This document shows positions 7,432 to 16,165 of a stretch of DNA of 53,314 nt, one piece after another. The translations under genes were made by a program, and so were the position numbers. The stretch lies in the NCBI GenBank assembly GCA_041627895.1, contig JBFKQC010000020.1, forward strand, positions 1 to 53,314, read 5' to 3'. Positions within the stretch are counted from its first letter, which is position 1. Each line of letters opens with the position of its first letter. The notes under the pieces are model-generated. The model was given only the letters and a program-made list of their open reading frames with translations. It was not told the DNA's origin and made no database searches. Source of the stretch: JBFKQC01 sp041627895. Lineage in GTDB: Bacteria > Pseudomonadota > Alphaproteobacteria > Rhodobacterales > Rhodobacteraceae.

Positions 7432-8583
7432 ATGGCGAAACGCAAGAGACTGACCCCGGCCCAGACCGATTACCTGGAGACCGTACCCGCCGGGTTAGAG
7501 ACGAAATCCATGCCGTTCGCCGCACCGCCGGCGGCGCGGGCGCCGGTCGCGCAGGTCGCCGGCGAGGCCTCGGCCGCGGCGGCGCTGGAGGACCTGGCCG
7601 GCGAGGTCCGGCGCGCGCGCGAAGAAGGCCGGATGATCCAGGCGCTGCCGCTCGGCGAGGTCGACGCGGGCTATCTGACCCGTGACCGGATCGCCGCCAA
7701 CACCGAGGAGATCGCGGACCTGGTCGCCTCGATCCGCGAGCGCGGCCAGCAGACCCCGATCGAGGTGGTGGCGCTGGAGAACGGCCGCTATGGCCTGATC
7801 TCGGGCTGGCGGCGGCTGACCGCGCTGCAGCGGCTGCACGCCGAGACCGGCGAGGGCCGCTTTGCCAGCGTGCTGGCGATCCTGCGCCGGCCGGACACCG
7901 CGTCGGATGCCTATGTGGCGATGGTCGAGGAAAACGAGGTCCGGCTGGGGCTGAGCTATTTCGAACGCGCGCGGATCGTCGCGAAATCGGTGGAGCAGGG
8001 GGTCTACGAGAGCGAAAAGCAGGCTCTGGGCCAGCTGTTTTCCACCGCCAGCCGGCCGAAACGGTCGAAGATCAAGTCGTTCCTGGCGCTGGTCCATGGC
8101 GCGGGCGACCTGCTGCGCTTTCCCAACGCGATCAACGAGCGCCTGGGCGTCGCCCTGTCGCGCGAGATCCAGGACGACCGCGAGAGCGCCGAGATCCTGC
8201 GCGGAATGCTGGCCGGGACCCGCCCCGAAACCGCCGAGGCGGAGCTGGCGCTGTTGCAGGATGCGCTGGCCCGCCTGACCGACAAACAGTCTCGAAACAC
8301 CCGTTTAGGGTCGAACGTCGTCCCGCGCTCTGTGGCCGAGGGCAAGGCCGGGCCGGACGACGGCGCCGAGCCCGGGCCCCCGGCGCCGGAGACGCGAAAG
8401 CCGGTGGGCACGCCCGACGAATACGCCGACGCGTTCACGCTCGTCTACGGGGTCAAGGTGACCTATGTCCTGAATACGCTGCAACTGCAGGGCTGGGGGG
8501 TCACCAAGACCTTCCGCGACCGCCTGTTCGCCTGGATCATCGCCGAGCAGGAACGCATCGCCGAGGAGATCGCGGGCAATTGA
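7432..8583 (+). CDS. parB: Plasmid partition protein ParB
   Basis: 383 residues; the ATG at 7432 follows GGAGAGG closely. The ParB/Spo0J N-terminal nucleotide-binding fold is visible at about residues 60-150: LPLGEVDAGYLTRDRIAANT, then IADLVASIRERGQQTPIEV, GRYGLISGWRRLTAL and the box MVEENEVRLGLSYFERARI. A helix-turn-helix region follows (SKIKSFLALVHGAG...FPNAINERLG). The C-terminal third (TPDEYADAFTLVYGVKVTYV onward) has the look of the RepB/ParB plasmid subfamily. It should bind the palindromes upstream and stimulate ParA. It converges with the mucR-like gene across a hairpin at 8582-8613. Confidence 0.92.
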   Translation: MAKRKRLTPAQTDYLETVPAGLETKSMPFAAPPAARAPVAQVAGEASAAAALEDLAGEVRRAREEGRMIQALPLGEVDAGYLTRDRIAANTEEIADLVASIRERGQQTPIEVVALENGRYGLISGWRRLTALQRLHAETGEGRFASVLAILRRPDTASDAYVAMVEENEVRLGLSYFERARIVAKSVEQGVYESEKQALGQLFSTASRPKRSKIKSFLALVHGAGDLLRFPNAINERLGVALSREIQDDRESAEILRGMLAGTRPETAEAELALLQDALARLTDKQSRNTRLGSNVVPRSVAEGKAGPDDGAEPGPPAPETRKPVGTPDEYADAFTLVYGVKVTYVLNTLQLQGWGVTKTFRDRLFAWIIAEQERIAEEIAGN

Positions 8584-8613
8584 CACCGGCCCCGGGGGGC
8601 GGGGCCGGGTGTC
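8582..8613. terminator. Bidirectional hairpin between parB and the mucR-like gene
   Basis: Arms GACA-CC-GGCCCC and GGGGCC-GGG-TGTC pair with one bulge. The hairpin starts at the parB stop codon and lies in the short gap between convergent genes. It has no T-tract but a very stable GC stem. Confidence 0.5.
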
Positions 8614-8673
8614 GTGCGCTTGCGGCCCGCAGGCCCGGTCGCGTGCCGCGACACGAAGATCGCGAAATGCGCT

Positions 8674-9111
8674 TCAGCTTTTCGGCTTGCGGCCGAGCCC
8701 GATCTTTTTCGCGGTCGCGGCGCGGCGCTTGGAATAGGACGGCGCCACCAGCGGGTACTCCTTGGACAGTTGCCAGCGCGCGCGGTATTCGGCCGGGGTC
8801 ATGCCGTGCTCGGTCGACAGGTGCCGCTTCAGCGTCTTGAAGCCCTTGCCGCATTCCAGGCAGGTGACCGCGTCCTTGGCCACGGACGCGTCGATCGGCA
8901 CCGCCGGGGCAGGGGGCGCCTCGGGCGCGGCGGGTTCGACAGCGCCGCCGCCGGCGGCGAGCCCCGCCAGCGTGGCATGCACCGTCTGGATCAGGCCCGG
9001 CAGGTCGCCCTGCGACATCTGGTTGTTGCTGGCATAGGCCGCCACGATTTCGGCCGCCATCACCAGAACGTCATCGTCCTGCGCAAGATCGGCTTCTGTT
9101 ATATCTGACAT
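8674..9111 (-). CDS. MucR/Ros-family zinc-finger transcriptional regulator
   Basis: 145 residues. The C-terminal half carries the Ros/MucR finger (CLECGKGFKTLKRHLSTEHG) followed by MTPAEYRARWQLSKEYPLVAP and a basic tail (SKRRAATAKKIGLGRKPKS), all characteristic of the family. The N-terminal half is acidic and alanine-rich. MucR-type proteins control exopolysaccharide and motility genes in alphaproteobacteria and bind AT-rich DNA with T-A steps. The AT-rich palindromic patch just upstream (9169-9194) may be its own operator. A plasmid-borne copy next to polysaccharide genes suggests local control of the surface programme, which is inference. Confidence 0.9.
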   Translation of the reverse strand: MSDITEADLAQDDDVLVMAAEIVAAYASNNQMSQGDLPGLIQTVHATLAGLAAGGGAVEPAAPEAPPAPAVPIDASVAKDAVTCLECGKGFKTLKRHLSTEHGMTPAEYRARWQLSKEYPLVAPSYSKRRAATAKKIGLGRKPKS

Positions 9112-9318
9112 GTTTCGTCCCTGTGTGCGTGTGATCGTGCGTCAATACAGACAAACCGTTTAAGTTAAATAATAGTTTAGAAACCGACTATTATGAGAGA
9201 AGTCAATGGTTACTTTGGCCAGGTTGGCGGTATTTCGCCTTTAGCGGTGGAATGCGGGCGACAATACCTCTCTGCCGATTGTATTGGCCTGATGTCCGGC
9301 AGGGCGACAGGGCAGGGG
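9112..9318. promoter_or_regulatory. AT-rich promoter/operator region upstream of the mucR-like gene
   Basis: This 207-base gap contains a markedly AT-rich core with inverted repeat ATAATAG (9169-9175) and CTATTAT (9188-9194), enclosing GTTT-AG-AAAC. A second inverted pair, CAATAC (9262-9267) and GTATTG (9281-9286), lies nearer to the dehydrogenase end. MucR autoregulation is the natural hypothesis. No gene is seen here. Confidence 0.45.
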
Positions 9319-10623
9319 TCAGCGCCCGACCGCCACATACGCCTCGAAGCCGGCCCGTTTCGCGTCGCGCGGCGAATAGATGTTGCGCAGGTCCGCCATC
9401 CGCGGCGCGGCCATCTTGCGCGCCAGGCGCTTGAGGTCCAGCGCGCGGAACTCGTTCCACTCGGTCAAGAGCACCACCGCGTCGGCGTTCTGCGCGGCCT
9501 TGTAAGGATCCTCGACCCATTGCACGCCGGGCAACAGCGCCTCGCCCTCGCGCCGGCCCTGCGGGTCGACCACGCGCACCCGCGCGCCGCCGCCGACCAG
9601 CGCCGGCACGATGGTCAGCGCCGGCGCCTCGCGCATGTCGTCGGTCATCGGCTTGAAGGTGACGCCGAGGACCGCGATCGTCTTGCCGTTCACGCTGCCG
9701 CCGCAGAGATCCAGCACCTTGTCGATCATCCGCCGCTTGACCGCTTCGTTGACGCTCATCACCGTCTCGGTGATGCGCATCGGCATCCCGTGCTCCTGGC
9801 CGATCCGGGCGAGCGCGCTGGTGTCCTTGGGAAAGCAGGATCCGCCATAGCCGGGCCCGGCATGCAGGAACTTGTTGCCGATCCGCCCGTCCAGCCCGAT
9901 ACCCTTGGAGACCTGCTTGATATCGGCGCCGACGCGCTCGCACAGCGCGGCGATCTCGTTGATGAAGGTGATCTTGGTGGCGAGAAAGGCGTTGGCGGCG
10001 TACTTGATCATCTCGGCGGATTCGAGATCTGTGATCACAATCGGGAAGTCGCGCAGGTAGAGCGGGCGGTAGATCTCCTGCATCACCTCGGCCGCGCGCT
10101 CGTTCTGCACGCCGACGACCACGCGGTCGGGCTTCATGAAATCGTCGAGCGCCGCGCCTTCGCGCAGGAACTCGGGGTTCGAGGCGACGTCGAACTGGGC
10201 CTCGGGATTGGCCTTGGCGATGGTCTGCTTGACCTTGCGGTTGGTGCCCACCGGCACGGTCGATTTCGTCACGATCACGGCGTAATCGGTGAGATTCGCC
10301 GCGATCTCTTCGGCCGCGGCCATGACGTAGGAGAGGTCGGCATGCCCGTCGCCGCGCCGGGTCGGCGTGCCGACCGCGATGAAGATCGCCTGCGCCCCCG
10401 CCATCGCCTGTTTCAGGTCGCCGGTGAAGCTCAGCCGCCCGGCCTCGACGTTCTTCGCCATCAGCGCCTCGAGCCCGGGCTCGTAGATCGGCACGAGGCC
10501 CTCCTCGAGCTTGGCGATCTTCGCCGGGTCCTTGTCGACGCAGATCACCTCGTGCCCGAAATCGGAAAAACAGACGCCCGAGACGAGGCCGACATAGCCG
10601 GTACCGATCACTGCGATGCGCAT
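9319..10623 (-). CDS. ugd: UDP-glucose 6-dehydrogenase
   Basis: 434 residues from the ATG at 10623 (MRIAVIGTGYVGLV), preceded by an AAGGGG-type site. It oxidises UDP-glucose to UDP-glucuronate with two NAD molecules in the cytoplasm. Visible are the N-terminal Rossmann motif GTGYVGL (7-13), the middle-domain VASNPEFLREG and KYAANAFLATKITFINE, the catalytic Cys263 in GPGYGGSCFPKD, and the C-terminal domain with LGVTFKPMTDDMREAP. The length is that of bacterial enzymes, and all key residues are present. It is divergent from the TPR-glycosyltransferase gene, with a shared promoter region. It supplies a uronic-acid precursor for the polysaccharide. Confidence 0.95.
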   Translation of the reverse strand: MRIAVIGTGYVGLVSGVCFSDFGHEVICVDKDPAKIAKLEEGLVPIYEPGLEALMAKNVEAGRLSFTGDLKQAMAGAQAIFIAVGTPTRRGDGHADLSYVMAAAEEIAANLTDYAVIVTKSTVPVGTNRKVKQTIAKANPEAQFDVASNPEFLREGAALDDFMKPDRVVVGVQNERAAEVMQEIYRPLYLRDFPIVITDLESAEMIKYAANAFLATKITFINEIAALCERVGADIKQVSKGIGLDGRIGNKFLHAGPGYGGSCFPKDTSALARIGQEHGMPMRITETVMSVNEAVKRRMIDKVLDLCGGSVNGKTIAVLGVTFKPMTDDMREAPALTIVPALVGGGARVRVVDPQGRREGEALLPGVQWVEDPYKAAQNADAVVLLTEWNEFRALDLKRLARKMAAPRMADLRNIYSPRDAKRAGFEAYVAVGR

Positions 10624-10753
10624 GAACACCCCTTATCGTGCAAGCCGCGGTTTCCTGCCAGGATTTGGGTGCGGTGAAGACCCGGATATGTCAAGCGCCG
10701 GCGCCGGATATCGCGGCGAGTTCCCGGGCTTCGTTGCGGCAGGGTGCGATTTG

Positions 10754-13078
10754 ATGCAGGATTCACGCGGGGAAGAGGATGGGACGGGAATGCCGCAGGA
10801 ACCCGGGGGTGAACTCGGCCGGTTGTCGCGGCAGGACCTGCACCGCCGCGGGATGGCGGCCATCGGGACCGGCGACCGGGCGGACGCGCAGGAATGCCTC
10901 GACGCGCTGTTCCGGCTCGGTGCTTCGGCGGTGGGACCACAGGCGGGCCTGCTCTGGGCCGAGATCCTGTCGCTCGACGGCAGGGACCTGGAGGCCGACG
11001 CGCTGTTCCGGGCGATCGAAGAGGCCAACCCCAACCATCCCTGGGCTCCGCTGCGGCGGGCCGAGCGGGCCCGTAGCCGGGGACAGACCGACATCGCCAT
11101 GCAGGCGCTTGGCGTCGCCGAGGCACGCGACACGGGCGCCCGGATCAAGCGGTTGAAGAACCTGCGTGTCGAGCTGCTTCTGGATGCCGGGCGCAAGGAT
11201 GAGGCGGTCGCGGTGCTGAAGGAGATCATCGCCGGGGACCCGGCCGGGCTGTGGCCGTATCAGCGGATGCGTGCCCTGGCCGAGCGCCGGCGCGATCCGG
11301 ACTTGGCGCTGACCCTGTTGAATCTGGCCCTCGCGCGCGAGGCCGTTCGCGGCGACATCGTCTTTGCCGCGGTGCGTATCCTCGGAGAGGCCGGGCGGTT
11401 CGACCCGGCGATCGAGGCGCTTCGCGACGCGATGGTGCGGCGCGGCTATAGCACCCCGCTTGCGATGCAGCTCGTCAGGCTGCTTCGCTGGGCCAATCGC
11501 CGCGAGGACGAGAAGCGCCAGCTTCATGACATGTTCGCGGAGGACCCGCTGGATCCGCAGCTCCTCGGCCATGTCTATGGGTATTTCGTGTCGCCGAACG
11601 AGCCGGATGCGCCGGCCGAGATACTGAATCGCCTGCGCGCCGAGATTCCGCCCGACACGCTTCTGTCGCTGGAAGTCCTGTATCACCAGAACACGCTGAA
11701 CTTCGACGCGATGTATGCCCGGCTGCGGCACCGGCCCGGTGCCGGCCGGCGCAGCCCGGCAGAGGCGAAGGCGATTGCCACCGCCCTTCTGGGATGCCAC
11801 CGCGACAAACTCGGCCTGCGCTATCTGCGGGCTTGTCTCCGGCGCTGGCCGGGCGAGAGAAATCTGCTTGCGCTCTACGTCCCGGCCGCGCTCAGGAACG
11901 GCCGGGACGCAGCGGTGGAACGCCAACTGACCCTCTCCGAGAACGCCGTCCCGCCAGACCAGATCCGGGCGCACAGGTTCCTGTTGCAGGCCTATCGCGG
12001 CGCCTTTCACGACGCGGTCGCCACCTATTCGGAAATCCGCGGGGCCGGCCAGCTCGAAGCATCGCAGCGCAATCGCATGGTTCAGATGGCATTCGCGATG
12101 CTCGATCCGGCCGAGGGCGAGGCGGTCCTTGCCAGGATCGGAGACCCGGTCCGCGAGGACTCCGAGCCGAAGGCGCGGTTCCGGCACTTCGGGCAACTCA
12201 TGACCGAGCTGCAGCTCGAATTCGAGGCCTTGAACGAGCTTGGAGGCGAGCAGATCGGCCACAAGGCATGGCTGCGCCTACGCCCGGACTCGACGGTCGC
12301 GGCGATTCGGCTGATCAACCGTTGGGCCGACCGTGACAGCGCATCCGCGAAATCCCCTGGAACAGAGACGATTCCGCCCCGAATCTTCCAGTATTGGGAC
12401 CATCCGGCGCCGCTGCCGTCACTCGTGCCCTATATCGAGTCCTGGCGCGCGGCGTGGGGCTTCGAGCATGAGCTTTACGACCGCGCGCGGGCGGACGCGT
12501 TTCTTCGCGAGGCGTTCGGCCTCGAATGGGCGCGCGCCCTGGAACTGGCCGTGCATCCGTCGCAGGAAGCGGACTTCCTGCGGCTTTGCCTTCTGGCGCA
12601 CCACGGCGGTGTCTACGCCGACGTCGATGACCTGCTTGTCGGCGATCTCTCGACCCTGATCCGGCCGAAAGACACGCTTGTGCTGTTCCGCGAGCCGCCG
12701 GGCAACGTGCTCGGCAACAATTTCATCGCCGCGCCCCGAGGGCATCCGTTGATGCGGCGGGCCGCCGAGATGGCGCGCGACGTGCTGCTGTCGCGCAGCA
12801 ACGAGACGATCTGGAGCGCGACCGGTCCTGGCCTTCTGTGCCGGGCAGTGGCGCATTATCTGGCCGAATGCGACGATGCCGGGCTGCCGCCGGCATTGCG
12901 GCTGATCGACTGGACCGAGATCGCGCAGGTCGTTTCGATGCACAATCGCGTCGACTACAAGTTCGCGGCACGGCACTGGAACCGGAAACCGCCCTCGAAC
13001 GCCGAGATCTGGGACAGGCTGCGCGCGGCCCTGCCGCCCCGGCCGGAACCGGAGCCCGGCAATTCGGCCCGGACCTGA
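10754..13078 (+). CDS. TPR-repeat protein with C-terminal GT32-like glycosyltransferase domain
   Basis: 774 residues if started at the ATG at 10754; the ATG at 10790 after a GGGACGGGA stretch is an equal alternative. Residues 1 to about 520 are helical TPR-like repeats (for example LLWAEILSLDGRDLEADALF and LLLDAGRKDEAVAVLKEI). From about 540 the sequence is a sugar transferase of the OCH1/GT32 type: IPPRIFQYWDH, a Ser/Gln-rich entry (HPSQEADFLRLCLLAHHGG), then the DxD box VYADVDDL around Asp623 and GNNFIAAPRGHPLM. It probably adds a hexose in the cytoplasm, with the TPR part as a docking scaffold. The acceptor and donor cannot be read from the sequence. Its convergent neighbour is the acyltransferase operon. 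Confidence 0.82.
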   Translation: MQDSRGEEDGTGMPQEPGGELGRLSRQDLHRRGMAAIGTGDRADAQECLDALFRLGASAVGPQAGLLWAEILSLDGRDLEADALFRAIEEANPNHPWAPLRRAERARSRGQTDIAMQALGVAEARDTGARIKRLKNLRVELLLDAGRKDEAVAVLKEIIAGDPAGLWPYQRMRALAERRRDPDLALTLLNLALAREAVRGDIVFAAVRILGEAGRFDPAIEALRDAMVRRGYSTPLAMQLVRLLRWANRREDEKRQLHDMFAEDPLDPQLLGHVYGYFVSPNEPDAPAEILNRLRAEIPPDTLLSLEVLYHQNTLNFDAMYARLRHRPGAGRRSPAEAKAIATALLGCHRDKLGLRYLRACLRRWPGERNLLALYVPAALRNGRDAAVERQLTLSENAVPPDQIRAHRFLLQAYRGAFHDAVATYSEIRGAGQLEASQRNRMVQMAFAMLDPAEGEAVLARIGDPVREDSEPKARFRHFGQLMTELQLEFEALNELGGEQIGHKAWLRLRPDSTVAAIRLINRWADRDSASAKSPGTETIPPRIFQYWDHPAPLPSLVPYIESWRAAWGFEHELYDRARADAFLREAFGLEWARALELAVHPSQEADFLRLCLLAHHGGVYADVDDLLVGDLSTLIRPKDTLVLFREPPGNVLGNNFIAAPRGHPLMRRAAEMARDVLLSRSNETIWSATGPGLLCRAVAHYLAECDDAGLPPALRLIDWTEIAQVVSMHNRVDYKFAARHWNRKPPSNAEIWDRLRAALPPRPEPEPGNSART

Positions 13079-13099
13079 CGCCGCCCGGGGATTGTCGGG

Positions 13100-13813
13100 T
13101 CAGCGGGGGCCGAAGAGTTTCGCGCCGGTTTCGGGATGAAACATCCTGACCGATTTCGTGTCGGCATCGAAAGCCAGGTGGCCGGCGGGCAGATCCTTCC
13201 TGACCGTGACACCGGAGGCGAGCTTGCAAAAGTCACCGATTGCGACGTCGGGGTCGACGATGGCACCGGCGCCGACGAACACGCCCTTGCCGAGCTTCGC
13301 GCGGCCGTTGATGTCGGCATGCGGAGAGACGATGCAGCCCGTGCCCATCCTGACGTCATGGCCCGTGGTGGACCGGACGTTCAGGATCGAATTGTCGCCG
13401 ACCGAGGCGAACGGGCCGACATAGGCGAAGGGCGCCACGATCAGCCCTGCGCCCAGGACGGCGCCTTTCGCGATCATCGCGGTCGGGTGGATGACGTTGA
13501 AGAACCGCAGGTCGAGCGCGGTGATCTCGCGGCTGATCCGGTGCACCGCGGCAGTATCGCCGATCGCGATCACGAAGGCCTTTTCGGCCGGGATGGTCAC
13601 CGATTCGATCCGGTCATGGAACGCGATGCCGTATCCGACGGTGGATTCCATGTCGCCGCGCCGCGACCACTCGTTGGCAACGACATCGGTGATGCGCAGG
13701 CGGGTTCCGTGCCGGGCCGCCCGTTCCATGTCGTGGATATAGACCGCGGTCTCGATCGCCATCGCCCCGCAGCCGACGAGGACGATCTGCGTGACCGGAG
13801 CCGGGGCGGGCAT
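13100..13813 (-). CDS. NeuD/PglD-like sugar O/N-acyltransferase (left-handed beta helix)
   Basis: About 237 residues. The ATG at 13813 overlaps the preceding stop as TGATG; a GTG one codon earlier is also possible. The N-terminal half is a Rossmann-like domain (IVLVGCGAMAIETAVYI). The C-terminal half shows hexapeptide repeats (AMIAKGAVLGAGLIVAPFAYVG, shown only in part by this family's periodic I/V/A pattern) and the family's active-site histidine context TTGHDVRMGTGCIVSPHADI (His152). Relatives acetylate amino sugars such as UDP-4-amino sugars or sialic acid. Here it is the last gene of an operon with its own acyl carrier protein and AMP ligase, so the donor may be an acyl-ACP rather than acetyl-CoA. 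That donor is inference. Confidence 0.82.
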   Translation of the reverse strand: MPAPAPVTQIVLVGCGAMAIETAVYIHDMERAARHGTRLRITDVVANEWSRRGDMESTVGYGIAFHDRIESVTIPAEKAFVIAIGDTAAVHRISREITALDLRFFNVIHPTAMIAKGAVLGAGLIVAPFAYVGPFASVGDNSILNVRSTTGHDVRMGTGCIVSPHADINGRAKLGKGVFVGAGAIVDPDVAIGDFCKLASGVTVRKDLPAGHLAFDADTKSVRMFHPETGAKLFGPR

Positions 13814-14541
13814 CACGCGGTGCTCCCGCCGTCGACGGTGATCACCGATCCGGTAATCCGGGCGCCGTCGGCGGACATCAGATAGGCGACCGCGCCGGCC
13901 GCATCCTCGACGCGCGGCAGGCCGAGCGGGGCGCGGCGGCGGATCGAGTCAAGCTTGCCGTCTTCGAGCCCGGTCGTCATGTCCGTCTCCATGTATCCCG
14001 GCGCCACGCAGTTCACGGTGATCCCGACCCGGCCCAGTTCGCGCGACAGCGAGCGGGTGAACCCTTCGAGCCCGGCCTTCGAGGCGGCATAGGCGGCGAG
14101 CCCGCTGAAACCGGTCGACGCGATGATCGACGAGATGCTGACGATGCGCCCCTCGCGTCGGGACAGCATCGAGCGGCACCCGTATTTCGTCATCAGGATC
14201 GCCGCCTCGAGATTGACGCGCAGCACCCTGGAGATTTCCGTTGCATGCTGGGTCGCCAGGAGCCCGTCGAGGCCGATCCCGGCGTTGTTCACCAGCCCGT
14301 AGAGCGGGCCGTGTTCGCGGGTGACGGACGAGACCAGCCCGGGAATGCCGTCCAGATCCTCGAGGTCGTGTGCGACGAAGGCCGCCGTGCCGGCGTCCGG
14401 ATCGGTGCCTGCGGCAAGCGCGTCGTAGGCGGGCGTGGACCTGCGGCCGACGCCGATCACGCGGTATCCGTCCCGCACGAGGCGCTCGGCGATTGCAAGG
14501 CCGAGGCCGCGCGCAGGTCCGGTCAGAAGGACTGTTCTCAC
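13813..14541 (-). CDS. SDR-family oxidoreductase, FabG-like
   Basis: 242 residues from a GTG at 14541 that overlaps the upstream stop as GTGA. The short-chain dehydrogenase fold is complete: TGPARGLG near residue 7, NNAG at 85-88, and a Ser138, Tyr151, Lys155 triad in VSISSIIAS and YAASK, the same spacing as FabG. The C-terminal GYMETDMT and GSVITVDGGST are typical of ketoacyl-ACP reductases. Sitting between an acyl carrier protein/AMP-ligase pair and an acyltransferase, it most likely reduces a beta-keto group on the carrier-bound acyl chain. Sugar ketone reduction is the alternative. Confidence 0.85.
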   Translation of the reverse strand: MRTVLLTGPARGLGLAIAERLVRDGYRVIGVGRRSTPAYDALAAGTDPDAGTAAFVAHDLEDLDGIPGLVSSVTREHGPLYGLVNNAGIGLDGLLATQHATEISRVLRVNLEAAILMTKYGCRSMLSRREGRIVSISSIIASTGFSGLAAYAASKAGLEGFTRSLSRELGRVGITVNCVAPGYMETDMTTGLEDGKLDSIRRRAPLGLPRVEDAAGAVAYLMSADGARITGSVITVDGGSTA

Positions 14542-15893
14542 GGTTCCGTTCTCATCAGTTTTCCGGCCGGGTTCACCGCAAAGCCGGCGACGATCCGGAT
14601 GAGCACGGGAACCTTGTGGCGGTCCAGATGACTGACGGCATGGGCGCGCACGGCGTCCCGCAGAGCCCCGGCATCGACCGTGCCCTGCCCCGAGGGGACG
14701 ATCTCTGCCGCGACGAGCGCGCCGGAAATCGGGTTTGCTTTCGCATAGACCCGCGCGGCGGCCACGGCGGGATGCGACAGCAGGACCCGCTCGACCTCTT
14801 CGGGATGCACCTTGTCGCCACCGACATTGATCACGCCGTTCGCGCGGCCGAGAAAGTGGACGCGCCCGTCGCGGCGCTCGACGGCGTCTCCGGTGTCGAC
14901 CCAGCCGTCGTCGCCGGCAAAGGCGGCCCCCGATCCCAGATAGGCGGGGCTGACCTGCAGGTTGCGCACGTGAAGCCGCCCGTTCCTGACGCAGAGCTCG
15001 ACGCCCGACGGAGGGGCCGAGAGATAGGTTTCCGGAAACCCGGCGCGCCCGTCGGCGACGGAAAACCCGACGCCGGCCTCGGTCGAGGCGAAGATATGGG
15101 CGACGCGGGCCCCGGGATAGGCGGCCGCGACGGCGGCCAGGATCCGGTCGTCGGCGATCTCGCCGCCCAGGGTGACCTGCTTCAGCGCGAGCCGCTCGTG
15201 GCCGGGGGTCATGAGAATCCTGCGCCAGAGTGTCGGCGTGCCGCTAAGATGGGTGCAGCCCTGCGCGGCGAACATCGCCAGCTTGTCCTCGAGCGGCGCA
15301 TCGAAGGCCGGGGCGATCAGCATCGCGCCGGAAAGGACGGATTGCAGAAGAACCTGCAGCCCGGCGAACCGCGTGTAGTCGTAAAGCAGTCCCCAGCGCT
15401 GGTCCCGGCCGCGGGCCGGATCCGTCCTGGCCGAACGGCTCAGGCTTGCCAGTGTGTGGCTGACAAGCTTGGGAACCCCGGTCGTCCCCGAGGTGGTCAT
15501 GACCCAGCGCGTCGTTTCCGGACTGCTCTTGCCGGGGGCCAGCCCGTCCGCGAGTGCGGACAGGCTGTCGAAGGCCGGCGCTGCGGTACGTCCGTCGAAG
15601 CGGTCCGGATCGTCGCAGAGAATGGCGTCGCAGCGGCTGTCCGCGGCAAGCCTGGCGGCCAGGTCGGGCGCGGCACCCGGCGACAGCAGAACGACGTGCT
15701 CTGCCGTTCCGTCCAGCACCGCCAGAGCAGTCAGCGCCGCGGCCGGATCGGCGACGCAAAGCGCGATCCGCGCGCCGGCGGCGGCCGGCAGCGGGGGCAG
15801 GGCGGCGATCGCGTCGCGGGTCACCCGCCCGGCCGGCGACCGGATCAGCTCGCGATCGTCCTCGATGCCGGCAATATGTGCTCGAAGGATCAA
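14538..15893 (-). CDS. AMP-dependent acyl ligase (ANL superfamily)
   Basis: 451 residues from a TTG at 15893 that overlaps the carrier-protein stop as TTGA. The adenylation core is seen in MTTSGTTGVPK (residues 132-142), FASTEAGVG (A5-like), GWVDTGDAVERRDGRVHFLGR (A7/A8 region), INVGGDKVHPEEVERVL and the closing NPAGKLMR with the A10-type lysine at about 445. The N-terminal subdomain is short compared with full acyl-CoA synthetases, so the protein resembles compact ligases that load a dedicated carrier. Next to an acyl carrier protein, it probably activates a small carboxylic acid and transfers it to the carrier's phosphopantetheine. The substrate is unknown. Confidence 0.85.
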   Translation of the reverse strand: MILRAHIAGIEDDRELIRSPAGRVTRDAIAALPPLPAAAGARIALCVADPAAALTALAVLDGTAEHVVLLSPGAAPDLAARLAADSRCDAILCDDPDRFDGRTAAPAFDSLSALADGLAPGKSSPETTRWVMTTSGTTGVPKLVSHTLASLSRSARTDPARGRDQRWGLLYDYTRFAGLQVLLQSVLSGAMLIAPAFDAPLEDKLAMFAAQGCTHLSGTPTLWRRILMTPGHERLALKQVTLGGEIADDRILAAVAAAYPGARVAHIFASTEAGVGFSVADGRAGFPETYLSAPPSGVELCVRNGRLHVRNLQVSPAYLGSGAAFAGDDGWVDTGDAVERRDGRVHFLGRANGVINVGGDKVHPEEVERVLLSHPAVAAARVYAKANPISGALVAAEIVPSGQGTVDAGALRDAVRAHAVSHLDRHKVPVLIRIVAGFAVNPAGKLMRTEP

Positions 15894-16165
15894 CGCGGCG
15901 CATTCTCGCGGTAGAACGCGACAAATTCGCCAAACGTCTGGGGATAGTAGGCTTCGCTCGACAGGCTGAACGGATCATAGCCCAACTCTTCTTCGAGGCG
16001 GGTGACCAGAATGGCGAAGCCCAGGGAATCGAGGCCGGTATCCAGCAGCACCGTCGCGTCGGTCATCTCGGGAGCGGAGGCGCCGGTCTGCCCGGTGTAA
16101 ACTTCTGAAAAAACGCCAAGAATGGTTGCGCGCACGTGCTCGACGCCGATTGTAAGATCGCTCAT
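15890..16165 (-). CDS. Acyl carrier protein
   Basis: 91 residues from the ATG at 16165. The phosphopantetheine site is LDTGLDSLGFAILV with Ser47 in the DSL motif. Flanking helices (VRATILGVFSEVY and TRLEEELGYDPF) fit the carrier fold. It differs from housekeeping AcpP in sequence around the helices and is the first gene of a coupled four-gene operon (carrier, ligase, reductase, acyltransferase). A 4'-phosphopantetheinyl transferase is not encoded on the plasmid and must come from the chromosome. A role in loading an acyl group for sugar modification is inferred. Confidence 0.88.
   Translation of the reverse strand: MSDLTIGVEHVRATILGVFSEVYTGQTGASAPEMTDATVLLDTGLDSLGFAILVTRLEEELGYDPFSLSSEAYYPQTFGEFVAFYRENAPR

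Noticed and set aside
10763..12262. 499-residue minus-strand frame in the TPR-glycosyltransferase gene
   Set aside because: No recognisable domain or start site; the plus strand shows TPR and GT32 motifs.
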